Positions 1 through 5,666 of a DNA stretch of 5,765 nucleotides are shown piece after piece. The stretch is from Bacteroidota bacterium. GTDB lineage: Bacteria > Bacteroidota > Bacteroidia > Flavobacteriales_D > Crocinitomicaceae. Below the pieces are notes generated by a model. The model worked only from the letters and a program-made list of their open reading frames with translations. It was not told where the DNA came from and ran no database searches. How positions within the stretch are numbered: the stretch's first letter is position 1; every line of letters starts with the position of its first letter. Both the position numbers and the translations under genes were made by a program. The DNA is taken from positions 1 through 5,765 of the forward strand of contig JAHKAT010000098.1 in the NCBI GenBank assembly GCA_018825925.1. The letters run 5' to 3'.

Positions 1-81
1 GAGCTTGATAATCTCCCAATTGGTCTTAAGGTAGTTTTTTAGTCCTTCCGTAAATTCTTCCGTATTGTTTTTTTCTTGCAT
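1..81 (-). CDS. N-terminal 27 codons of a gene cut by the window edge; possibly a small holin-X/phage-holin-family membrane protein
   Basis: An ATG at 81-79 opens a frame that runs to the window edge without a stop. It reads MQEKNNTEEF followed by TEGLKNYLKTNWEIIKL. The charged N-terminus leading into an amphipathic helix of the type YLKTNWEIIKL resembles the start of the small 'phage holin family' (Holin-X, superfamily III) membrane proteins that often follow YtxH genes in Bacteroidota. That is recalled family knowledge and context, not proof. The gene starts 30 bp after the ytxH stop on the same strand, so the two are probably co-transcribed. The membrane segments that would settle the identity lie outside the window. 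Confidence is good that this is a gene start and low for the function. Confidence 0.55.
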   Translation of the reverse strand, partial: MQEKNNTEEFTEGLKNYLKTNWEIIKL

Positions 82-111
82 GGTGTTTTGATTGGATCGT
101 GTTTTTTCAAA

Positions 112-357
112 TTAGATAAACTGCGAGTTTTCATCTAACTCAGCTTCAGCAAGTTTTTCGAGTCGATCAGCTTCGTTTCTCAAACGTTCAACTTTCTCTT
201 TCAATTTTAGTTTGATATCCTTTGCTCCACTAACAAGCTTTGTTCTGGTTACACTTCCTTTCTCGGGGGCGAATAAAATACCTATCGCCAATCCTGCCAA
301 TGCACCAATTAAAAGTGGTACAAGTGTGTTGCTGTTTTTTGATTTTGAGTCTTCCAT
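112..357 (-). CDS. YtxH-domain small membrane protein
   Basis: The 81-residue protein has a short polar N-terminus (residues 1-11) and a single Gly/Ala/Leu-rich membrane segment at about 12-30 (VPLLIGALAGLAIGILF). The YtxH hallmark APEKGSVTR follows directly at 30-38; in the family this is the pattern L-A/F-A-P-x-x-G-x-x-T-R. Residues 45-76 form a highly charged Lys/Glu helix, probably a coiled coil facing the cytoplasm. YtxH proteins are small single-pass membrane proteins of unclear biochemical role, annotated as general-stress/gas-vesicle-like proteins. The length is normal for the family. The gene stands apart from the upstream operon, separated by a terminator and a gene-free stretch, and seems to lead a small operon with the gene starting at position 81. 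The start context is CCCCAATATG, with no Shine-Dalgarno sequence. Confidence 0.85.
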   Translation of the reverse strand: MEDSKSKNSNTLVPLLIGALAGLAIGILFAPEKGSVTRTKLVSGAKDIKLKLKEKVERLRNEADRLEKLAEAELDENSQFI

Positions 358-450
358 ATTGGGGTCTGTTTAGATGGTGATTTAAAGGTTCTTCCAACTC
401 AATCAAAGGTGATGTAATATATGGGCACGATTGTTACATTACTTTTTCAA

Positions 451-466
451 TGAATTACATAATTCA
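451..466. repeat. 16-bp palindrome upstream of ytxH, possible operator
   Basis: TGAATTA, a CA spacer and TAATTCA form a perfect inverted repeat with 7-bp arms, about 94 bp upstream of the ytxH start codon. Its size and position would suit a homodimeric regulator site. The region is AT-rich, so chance is a real alternative, and no regulator is identifiable in the window. No T-run follows, so it is not a terminator. Confidence 0.35.
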
Positions 467-548
467 CATTTTCAGAAATAGTAAGAGAAGTGGCAGGGTT
501 GACACAAGCGAAAGTTCGATTCAATGGCTATAGAGTTGAATCTAAATG

Positions 549-572
549 AAAAAAGCCTCCAATGGAGGCTTT
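549..572 (-). terminator. Rho-independent terminator of the gdh-pnt operon
   Basis: AAAGCCTCC (552-560) and GGAGGCTTT (564-572) are perfect complements: a 9-bp stem closing a 3-nt loop. Read on the minus strand, the stem ends in GGAGGC and runs straight into six T residues (554-549), the classic intrinsic terminator form. On the plus strand the hairpin is followed by only three T and then CTCG, so it points leftward. It lies 136 bp downstream of the Rnk-like stop codon and is the natural end of the six-gene operon. Confidence 0.9.
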
Positions 573-708
573 CTCGTTGATTTAAACCTAAATCGAATGA
601 ATTAGCCTATTTCGGCTGAAGCGATAAATTTGAAAAATCGTGGGAAAATCTTCCTGTTCATCACTGTTACATCATTGATTAAAGCATTTTTAGGGCTGTC
701 AATTTATT

Positions 709-1098
709 TTAACTAGGGTTTTTTACTTTGACGATTTTGATTTTTTGTTCACCACTCGGAAAACTCCAGATCACTTCATCTCCCTCAGCATAACCAATGA
801 GGGCTGAACCCATAGGTGTGAGTACCGAGATTTTTTTGTTTGCTGGATCATTATCTTTTGGTTTGACCAATTGGTACCCCTTCATTAATCCATAAGGTGT
901 CTGAATATCAACGATAGACCCAAATGTAATTACGTCCTTTGGACAATGATTATTTGTTGGGTTTTGGGCCAATAACATTTCTTGATTTAATTTTTGAAAG
1001 CACTTTGTTGACACTTCATCCCTTTGGTATGCATTTGCTAAAATATCTTTCAATAAGGTCAAATCTTCTTTTTTTAGAATCAAACTACCGTATTTCAT
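709..1098 (-). CDS. Rnk-like GreA/GreB-family protein (C-terminal domain protein lacking the Gre coiled coil)
   Basis: The 129-residue protein has a short helical N-terminal part (about 10-45) and a GreA/GreB C-terminal, FKBP-like beta domain (about 55-127). The diagnostic stretch is ISVLTPMGSALIGYAEGDEV at 90-109, followed by WSFPSG at 111-116. This matches the family pattern S-P-x-G-x-A-L-x-G-x-x-x-G-D-x-V-x-W-x-x-P-x-G. The long N-terminal coiled coil with acidic tip that lets GreA/GreB stimulate RNA polymerase transcript cleavage is absent. Length and layout are closest to Rnk (136 aa in E. coli), which contacts RNA polymerase and was named as a regulator of nucleoside diphosphate kinase. 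It is the last gene of the operon: one base separates the pntB TAA from its ATG, and its start box (TTTAAAATG) overlaps the pntB stop, suggesting translational coupling. The family call is firm; the cellular role is not. Confidence 0.85.
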   Translation of the reverse strand: MKYGSLILKKEDLTLLKDILANAYQRDEVSTKCFQKLNQEMLLAQNPTNNHCPKDVITFGSIVDIQTPYGLMKGYQLVKPKDNDPANKKISVLTPMGSALIGYAEGDEVIWSFPSGEQKIKIVKVKNPS

Positions 1099-1099
1099 T

Positions 1100-2488
1100 T
1101 TAAATCATTTTGAGTTGTTTCAAAATTTCTTCTAAAGTGGTTTTAGCATCACCAAAAAGCATCGAACAGTTGGGAAGGTCGAATAGATCATTGCGAACCC
1201 CAGCATAACCAGTATTCATACTTCGTTTCAAAACAACCACTTTTTTGGCTTGATGAACTGAAATTATTGGCATGCCGTAAACAGAACTATTTTCGTCGTT
1301 GATTGCAGCTGGATTTACTACATCATTGGCGCCAATTACAAGTACTAAGTCGTACTGGCTCATTTCTTCATTCCCTTCGTCCATCTCTTTTATAAATTGA
1401 TAATCGATGTTGGCCTCGGCAAGCAAAACATTCATGTGACCAGGCATTCGACCTGCAACAGGATGAATGATGTAGTTCAATTCACTTTCTTTATCGAGAA
1501 TATATTGTTGAATTTGGGCGCAAACGTGTTGAGCCTGAGCTACTGCCATTCCATAACCAGGAACGATGGCAATTTTTCTGGCAAATGACATTTGTAAAGC
1601 TGTTTCAGAAAGACTGATTTCTTGTATCACTTGAACTCCTTTATCCTCAACATTTCCTGCTTTTTTAAAGGTTCCTGCCAGCACTTTAAAAAGAGAACGA
1701 TTCATTGCTTTGCACATCATAAAGGTTAGTAAAATACCTGCAGCGCCAACGAAAATTCCACCTGCCATCATGATTTTGTTATCTCCTACAAAACCAGTTA
1801 AGGCAGTGGATATACCCGTAACGGCGTTCAACAGTGAAATTACAACAGGCATATCCGCCCCGCCAATAGGCAAAACAAAGAAGAAACCATAAAACAAACT
1901 CAAAGCGAGAATCAGGTACAAATACATCATAAAACTAGCTTGAAGCGCACCTAAATGATAAAGTACTGGAAATAAAATGATTGAGGCCAATAATACACGG
2001 GAAGCATAAATAACAGAGGCGTTTTTTTGGTCTTTTGTTATTCCTGCTAATTTTCCATAGGCCACCATACTACCAATTGCTGCGAGTGCTCCAGTAACAA
2101 TAGTGGAAATGATTAAAACTTGGGTCAATGCGTCTCTATTGTCCAAGCCGAGTCGGTGACCTTCAACGATTCCCAACAACATAGCACAACCGCCACCTGT
2201 GGCATTGAAAAGAGAGACAAATTGCGGCATTTCGGTCATGGCAACGCGTTTTGACATGTATCTACCGATCCACGCTCCACCTCCAAGTGCCACCAAAAGT
2301 AAAACTAAATTGGTCGAAGGTATTTGCTTTGTATAGGCCGCGAAAAATGAAATTACTACAGCCAAAATCATTCCTAGCGCTGCAATTTTATTACCCAAGT
2401 TTGCTTTTTTTGGATGACTCATGAATTTCAACCCAGTAATAAAGGAGAGGGTTGATAGCAGATAACCGATTTCTAAATAAGCAATCAT
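1100..2488 (-). CDS. pntB: Proton-translocating NAD(P) transhydrogenase, subunit beta
   Basis: This subunit provides most of the proton channel and the NADP(H)-binding domain III of the inner-membrane enzyme that drives NADH + NADP+ to NAD+ + NADPH with the proton gradient. It has 462 residues, the same length as E. coli PntB. Residues 1-258 hold about nine membrane helices. GGADMPVV (209-216) and LLNAVTG (219-225) carry Asp212 and Asn221, matching E. coli Asp213 and Asn222. Domain III (about 300-462) has the nucleotide loop GYGMAVAQAQ (311-320), HPVAGRMPGHMNVLLAEA (342-359), VIGANDVVNP (384-393) and KRSMNTGYAG (421-430), all invariant-type motifs. Residue 95, in the segment SLFNATGG, is Asn where E. 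coli has the channel histidine His91 (ILHSFVG). The start codon overlaps the stop of the alpha-2 gene as ATGA. The protein appears intact. Confidence 0.97.
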   Translation of the reverse strand: MIAYLEIGYLLSTLSFITGLKFMSHPKKANLGNKIAALGMILAVVISFFAAYTKQIPSTNLVLLLVALGGGAWIGRYMSKRVAMTEMPQFVSLFNATGGGCAMLLGIVEGHRLGLDNRDALTQVLIISTIVTGALAAIGSMVAYGKLAGITKDQKNASVIYASRVLLASIILFPVLYHLGALQASFMMYLYLILALSLFYGFFFVLPIGGADMPVVISLLNAVTGISTALTGFVGDNKIMMAGGIFVGAAGILLTFMMCKAMNRSLFKVLAGTFKKAGNVEDKGVQVIQEISLSETALQMSFARKIAIVPGYGMAVAQAQHVCAQIQQYILDKESELNYIIHPVAGRMPGHMNVLLAEANIDYQFIKEMDEGNEEMSQYDLVLVIGANDVVNPAAINDENSSVYGMPIISVHQAKKVVVLKRSMNTGYAGVRNDLFDLPNCSMLFGDAKTTLEEILKQLKMI

Positions 2489-2793
2489 GATTTTGGTTTT
2501 TGATTTGTTTTGAACATGCTCAACATTCTACCGGTCACAAAGAAGCCACCTGAAATATTGAGAACTCCCAAGAAGACAGCGATAGTGGCTAAGGTCAAAT
2601 TGAGGTAATCTGAAGATGATAGTTGCATTAGCATGGTCACGGCTCCAACGGTAACCACTCCGCTAATCGCGTTGGCGCCAGACATAAGTGGCGTGTGAAG
2701 AATCGCTGGAACATTGGCAATTATTTCAATGCCAATAAAGACACAAAAAACGACAAAGTAGACCAACTCTAGGTTTTGATTTAAAAATTCCAT
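2485..2793 (-). CDS. pntAB: NAD(P) transhydrogenase, subunit alpha-2 (membrane part of alpha)
   Basis: This 102-residue membrane protein corresponds to the C-terminal membrane part of E. coli PntA, encoded separately in three-subunit transhydrogenases such as that of Rhodospirillum rubrum. Three hydrophobic helices are visible at about 9-29, 35-58 and 64-88. The conserved motif LHTPLMSG (32-39) is followed by NAISG (41-45), and the family-typical tail NISGGFFVTGRMLSMFK occupies 79-95. His33 lies in the LHTP motif and is a candidate for proton handling, given the missing histidine in the beta subunit. It would pair with PntB to form domain II. It begins 3 bp after the alpha-1 stop, and its TGA overlaps the pntB ATG, so the three subunits are probably made in step. 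Confidence 0.95.
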   Translation of the reverse strand: MEFLNQNLELVYFVVFCVFIGIEIIANVPAILHTPLMSGANAISGVVTVGAVTMLMQLSSSDYLNLTLATIAVFLGVLNISGGFFVTGRMLSMFKTNQKPKS

Positions 2794-2796
2794 TAT

Positions 2797-3915
2797 TTAT
2801 ACTTTTTCTAATAATTGACGAAAGGAATCGTGATTGATTTCGCCATTCGCTATTACGTTTGTGGAAGTCAATATTTGATCAGGATTTGATTCGTGTTTAA
2901 ATAAATGATTCAAAAATGATTTGTAATTGTTTGATAATAATTTGGAAGCAGCCAAAGGAACTTCAGAAGCCAAATGAGAATGAGCGATGATCGTAATTCC
3001 TTGATAATCTATTTTTCCATGCAAAGGTGATAATTCGCAATTCCCGCCTTGTTCGGCTGCCATATCGATAATACAAGACCCTTTTTTCATTTTTTCAACG
3101 GTGTCAAGGTCTATTAATCTTGGAGCTTTTTTTCCGGGGATGTTTGCCGTACAAATTACAATATCAGCCAAAGCAACTTGCTGACTAACCAATTCTTTTT
3201 GCTTTTGTTTATACTCTTCACTTTGTTCGACAGCGTATCCGCCTGAAGTCTCAGATTCAGTAAAACCAGGAACTTCAATGAAATTAGCACCCAAGCTCTT
3301 TACTTCCTCTGCTGCACTTCGTCGAACGTCGAATGCTTTAACAACAGCCCCCATTCTTTTGGCAGTGGCTATTGCTTGTAATCCGGCAACTCCAGCTCCA
3401 AGTACTAATACCGTTGCGGGACGAATTGTTCCGGCGGCAGTAGTAAACATAGGTAATACTCCTTTAAACTCGCTCGCGGCTGTCATTACAGCTTTGTAAC
3501 CAGCAAGTGATGCCATAGAGGACAAAACGTCCATAGACTGTGCTAAGGTTGACCTCGGTATCAAGTCCAAAGAATAAACGCTTAAATCGCTATTTTTTGA
3601 ATAACTCTCTAACCTGTTTTGGTGAAACAAAAGGTTGAAAATACCGACCAACTTTATTTTGGAGTTGGTCGGCTCATTCTGAAATTGATGGTGAATGGAT
3701 ACCACCACATTCGATTTTAAATAGATCTGTTCTTTGGAAGCTGCAATTCCTCCTGCCAAGGCATATTCTTGGTCAGAAATACCTATCCCTTCACCAAGGC
3801 CTCGTTCAAAATAAACGGTGAATTCGGCTTGCTTTGTGAAATGCTCTACCTCGCTTGGAAGCAAGCTTACACGTCTGTCAATGTCCGATTCTTTTAATAT
3901 TCCAATTGTGATCAT
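2797..3915 (-). CDS. pntAA: NAD(P) transhydrogenase, subunit alpha-1 (NAD(H)-binding)
   Basis: The 372-residue soluble subunit is the cytoplasmic NAD(H)-binding domain I, related to alanine dehydrogenase; the length is normal for a separate alpha-1. An N-terminal AlaDh_PNT domain (about 1-135) is followed by a Rossmann domain (about 145-310) and a C-terminal helix return. VLGAGVAG (171-178) is the dinucleotide loop, and Asp196 in KAFDVR is the acidic residue after beta-2 that favours NAD(H) over NADP(H). IPRSTLAQSMDVLSS (119-133) carries Arg121, Gln126, Asp129 and Ser132, matching R. rubrum Arg127, Gln132, Asp135 and Ser138 with a constant offset of six. IPGKKAPRLI (259-268) and EQGGNCE (288-294) are further family motifs. 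The N-terminal signature is somewhat diverged (KESDIDRRVSLLP instead of the usual PKE...RRVALTP). It starts 12 bp after the glutamate dehydrogenase stop. Confidence 0.96.
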   Translation of the reverse strand: MITIGILKESDIDRRVSLLPSEVEHFTKQAEFTVYFERGLGEGIGISDQEYALAGGIAASKEQIYLKSNVVVSIHHQFQNEPTNSKIKLVGIFNLLFHQNRLESYSKNSDLSVYSLDLIPRSTLAQSMDVLSSMASLAGYKAVMTAASEFKGVLPMFTTAAGTIRPATVLVLGAGVAGLQAIATAKRMGAVVKAFDVRRSAAEEVKSLGANFIEVPGFTESETSGGYAVEQSEEYKQKQKELVSQQVALADIVICTANIPGKKAPRLIDLDTVEKMKKGSCIIDMAAEQGGNCELSPLHGKIDYQGITIIAHSHLASEVPLAASKLLSNNYKSFLNHLFKHESNPDQILTSTNVIANGEINHDSFRQLLEKV

Positions 3916-3927
3916 ATTCTATTTTGT

Positions 3928-5205
3928 TTATGGGAAAATCCCTCTTTGAATATATGCTTGCTCAACACGTTGTATGGCTTGAATGTATGCAGCTGTTCTC
4001 CAGTCTGTGTTGTATTTTTTAGCAGTTTCAATTAGGCGTTGAAAACTATCCTTCATTTTAAACTCTAATTTGGAAAGCACTTCTTCCATGGTCCACATTT
4101 CGCCGTTTCTATTTTGAAGCCACTCAAAATAACTTGCAATTACACCACCCGAATTACAGTAGATATCAGGCAGAACATCCACGCCCATGCCAAATAAACG
4201 TTCACTTGCCTCACTATCGATAGGTCCGTTAGCACCCTCAGCAACAACTTCAGCTTTGATTTTAAAATCATTTTCAGAAGTAATCTGATTTCCCATTGCC
4301 GCAGGTATTAAAATATTACAATCGATACCAAAGAAGTCTTGATTTGGGAATGAAGTGGCTTTTTTGTAGCCAGCGATAGCACCGTTGTTCGACTCAGTAT
4401 GGTTAAATAAATCTTTCGGATTGATGCCATCTTTGTTGTAAATACTTCCGCTAGCATCTTGAACACCAATTAACTTAGCTCCGTTTTCTGCCATGAAAAT
4501 TGATGCCCAATAACCAACATTTCCAAATCCTTGTAGAATGTATGTCTTATCCTTTAAACTTGATTTTCTTAATTTCGCCCATTCCTTGAGGCTTACTACT
4601 ACCCCATATCCTGTTGCTCTATCTCTTCCTGCCAATCCTCCAGCGGCAACCGGTTTTCCTGTAACAACATGTGAATATTTGCTACGTTCATTAGTCGATT
4701 TTGTACTCATGTAAGTGTCAGCTATCCAGGCCATGATTTGAGGAGTCGTATTCACGTCGGGAGCTGGAATATCGTGCTCTGGACCAATATTGTCACCCAA
4801 AGCAAATGTAAACCTCCTTGTGATTCTTTCTAATTCTGCAATTGAGTATTTTGAAGGGTCGATATTTACTCCACCTTTTCCTCCGCCGTAAGGAATTCCT
4901 GCTAATGACGTTTTCCAGGTCATCCATGATGCTAAAGCTTTTGCAGCATCCATGTCCACAGTGGGATGATATCTCAAACCACCTTTGTAAGGACCAAGAG
5001 CATTGTTGTGCTGAACTCTATATCCGGTAAACACTTCCACTTTACCATTGTCTAGTTTCACTGGAAAGTGAACAACAATCTCTGTATTGGTGCTCGACAA
5101 AATTTTCCGTACAGAAGGATTTAAATCGATAAGATTAGCTGCTTTGTTGAATTGATGCATAACATTGTCATACATTCCCATTTTAACTGATTCTTTCGTA
5201 ATCAT
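3928..5205 (-). CDS. gdhA: Glutamate dehydrogenase (Glu/Leu/Phe/Val dehydrogenase family, hexameric type)
   Basis: It catalyses glutamate + NAD(P)+ + H2O to and from 2-oxoglutarate + ammonium + NAD(P)H in the cytoplasm. The 425-residue length fits the small hexameric class. KGGLRYHP (74-81), WKTSL (97-101) and IPYGGGKGGVNIDP (104-117, the family active-site signature) supply Lys74, Lys98 and catalytic Lys110; Asp150 in IPAPDVNT completes the set. These match Clostridium symbiosum Lys89, Lys113, Lys125 and Asp165. Val355 and Ser358 in GGVIASYFEW match its Val377 and Ser380, favouring glutamate over leucine or phenylalanine. The Rossmann loop is GFGNVG (226-231), with Asp250 at the end of beta-2 in VQDASG. 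Cofactor choice (NAD or NADP) cannot be settled by eye. The second gene of the operon, it lies 31 bp after the cysteine-rich gene and 12 bp before pntAA. Met9 is an alternative start. Confidence 0.96.
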   Translation of the reverse strand: MITKESVKMGMYDNVMHQFNKAANLIDLNPSVRKILSSTNTEIVVHFPVKLDNGKVEVFTGYRVQHNNALGPYKGGLRYHPTVDMDAAKALASWMTWKTSLAGIPYGGGKGGVNIDPSKYSIAELERITRRFTFALGDNIGPEHDIPAPDVNTTPQIMAWIADTYMSTKSTNERSKYSHVVTGKPVAAGGLAGRDRATGYGVVVSLKEWAKLRKSSLKDKTYILQGFGNVGYWASIFMAENGAKLIGVQDASGSIYNKDGINPKDLFNHTESNNGAIAGYKKATSFPNQDFFGIDCNILIPAAMGNQITSENDFKIKAEVVAEGANGPIDSEASERLFGMGVDVLPDIYCNSGGVIASYFEWLQNRNGEMWTMEEVLSKLEFKMKDSFQRLIETAKKYNTDWRTAAYIQAIQRVEQAYIQRGIFP

Positions 5206-5210
5206 TTTAA
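5179..5210 (-). promoter_or_regulatory. Two competing translation-start boxes (TTAAAATG) for glutamate dehydrogenase
   Basis: On the minus strand TTAAAATG occurs at 5210-5203 (Met1) and again at 5186-5179 (Met9), 24 bp apart and in frame. Bacteroidota commonly initiate at A/T-rich contexts rather than Shine-Dalgarno sites, and the Rnk-like and cysteine-rich genes have the same box. The sequence therefore supports either start. I kept the upstream one because it is first after the previous stop and gives a normal family length; Met9 would give 417 residues, also acceptable. Confidence 0.4.
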
Positions 5211-5236
5211 TTGATTGATTTTAATTGTTGATTATA

Positions 5237-5494
5237 TTATGGTTGAAATTCTTCGCAATATTGAATGGATCCCGTGTCTTTTCTTAAATGGCATTTTTCC
5301 TGTTCAAGGCAAGTATCACATAGCTCGATTGCTGTTTCAGAAGGTTGTATGTTTTCCAAGCTAGGAGTCAAAACAATGTTTATTTGGGGAGTATTGATAT
5401 TGGAGATCAGGAATTCGTTACAAAGAATGGTTTTGTCGCTCTTCCAAATACAATTTGGAGCATTTTCGCAATTGACACAGAGGGTGAAAGCCAT
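5237..5494 (-). CDS. Small cysteine-rich protein with two tandem four-cysteine modules, function unknown
   Basis: I do not recognise this 85-residue protein as a named family. It contains two similar modules. Module 1 (residues 5-28) has Cys6, Cys9, Cys15 and Cys25 and ends CNEF. Module 2 (58-83) has Cys59, Cys62, Cys68 and Cys80 and ends CEEF. The shared pattern is L-C-x2-C-x5-C-x(9 or 11)-C-x-E-F. Four cysteines per module suggest a structural zinc or possibly an iron-sulfur site. The linker (29-57) has few charges and no cysteines. There is no signal peptide or membrane segment, so it is probably cytoplasmic. It is the first gene of the operon, with a TTTAAAATG start box, and precedes glutamate dehydrogenase by 31 bp. 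That suggests a role linked to glutamate/NAD(P)H metabolism, perhaps regulatory or as an accessory, but this rests on position only. The conserved paired spacing makes it clearly coding. Confidence 0.85.
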   Translation of the reverse strand: MAFTLCVNCENAPNCIWKSDKTILCNEFLISNINTPQINIVLTPSLENIQPSETAIELCDTCLEQEKCHLRKDTGSIQYCEEFQP

Positions 5495-5527
5495 TTTAAA
5501 TTTTTTAATTCATTTAATGGAGCTTAG

Positions 5528-5541
5528 TCAATTGATATGCC
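5528..5541 (-). promoter_or_regulatory. Imperfect sigma-54 (-24/-12) promoter-like element before the operon
   Basis: On the minus strand CGGCATATCAATTGAC (5542-5527) resembles the sigma-54 consensus TGGCAC-G-N4-TTGCW. The -24 GG and CA are present and the -12 TTG is present, but the final position is A instead of C (GG-N10-GA instead of GG-N10-GC). It sits 33 bp before the start codon of the cysteine-rich gene, and the gene immediately upstream ends in a Fis-type helix-turn-helix typical of sigma-54 activators. The mismatch is at a normally conserved base, so this is only a candidate. Confidence 0.2.
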
Positions 5542-5551
5542 GAACTGGTGA

Positions 5552-5565
5552 AATGAAAATTCATT
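5552..5565. repeat. Inverted repeat AATGAA/TTCATT upstream of the operon
   Basis: AATGAA (5552-5557) and TTCATT (5560-5565) are perfect 6-bp arms around an AA spacer, 58-71 bp upstream of the first start codon of the operon. It is nested inside a wider 6-bp pair, AGCTTA (5521-5526) and TAAGCT (5565-5570). It could be an operator or a leader hairpin; AT-richness makes chance plausible. Confidence 0.25.
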
Positions 5566-5630
5566 AAGCTAGATGGCTTGTAATTAGTAGTTTATTTTCT
5601 ATCGATAAAGTGGGGTGGGTAAAAATGACG

Positions 5631-5666
5631 CGAGTAAAAAACACCCTTTTGGGTAAAAATTACTCG
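5631..5666 (-). terminator. Hairpin after the Fis-type regulator gene, possible weak terminator with nested inverted repeat
   Basis: CGAGTAA (5631-5637) and TTACTCG (5660-5666) are perfect 7-bp arms. Inside them ACCC (5643-5646) and GGGT (5651-5654) flank a TTTT loop. On the minus strand the inner hairpin ACCC-AAAA-GGGT is followed after one G by six T residues (5641-5636), a terminator-like layout just past the stop codon of the regulator. The inner stem is only 4 bp, so termination would be weak. The outer arm includes the last codon and the stop codon of the regulator gene. Confidence 0.4.

Larger units (their letters stand above)
358..708. other. 351-bp gene-free stretch between the pnt operon and ytxH
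   Basis: I find no convincing gene here on either strand. It holds the intrinsic terminator of the upstream operon (549-572), 136 bp of 3' untranslated sequence between that terminator and the stop of the Rnk-like gene, and the presumed promoter region of ytxH (358-548). The promoter region contains a 16-bp palindrome (451-466) and repeated TTACAT/ATGTAA half-sites. I looked for the Bacteroidota promoter pattern (TTG, then about 19-20 bases, then TAnnTTTG) reading towards ytxH and found no good match. The nearest partial forms are TATTTCTG (480-473) and CACCTTTG (410-403). Confidence 0.6.

Noticed and set aside
490..535. GTTCGATTC resembling a tRNA T-loop, and a TTGACA -35-like hexamer on the plus strand
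   Set aside because: The bases flanking the T-loop do not pair, there is no acceptor, anticodon or D arm nearby, and no plus-strand gene follows that a promoter could serve.
604..617. Small hairpin AGCC-TATTTC-GGCT downstream of the Rnk-like gene
   Set aside because: The stem is only 4 bp and no T-run follows on either strand. The strong terminator at 549-572 explains termination.
602..661. A 19-codon open frame on the minus strand (MNRKIFPRFFKFIASAEIG) between the Rnk-like gene and the terminator
   Set aside because: It is very short, lacks the A/T-rich start box of the other genes, and nothing about it can be compared by eye. It lies in the 3' untranslated part of the operon and is most simply chance.
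1397..1588. Plus-strand open frame of 63 codons inside pntB, and similar ones at 1710-1892, 3278-3499, 4842-5030 and 5265-5567
   Set aside because: All lie opposite well-conserved genes with clear family motifs and have low-complexity or meaningless translations. They are antisense shadows.
5497..5533. TTGACT followed 17 bases later by TTAAAA on the minus strand, as a sigma-70-like promoter for the cysteine-rich gene
   Set aside because: The -10-like hexamer is poor and almost touches the start codon, leaving no leader. Bacteroidota housekeeping promoters also use a different -7 motif.
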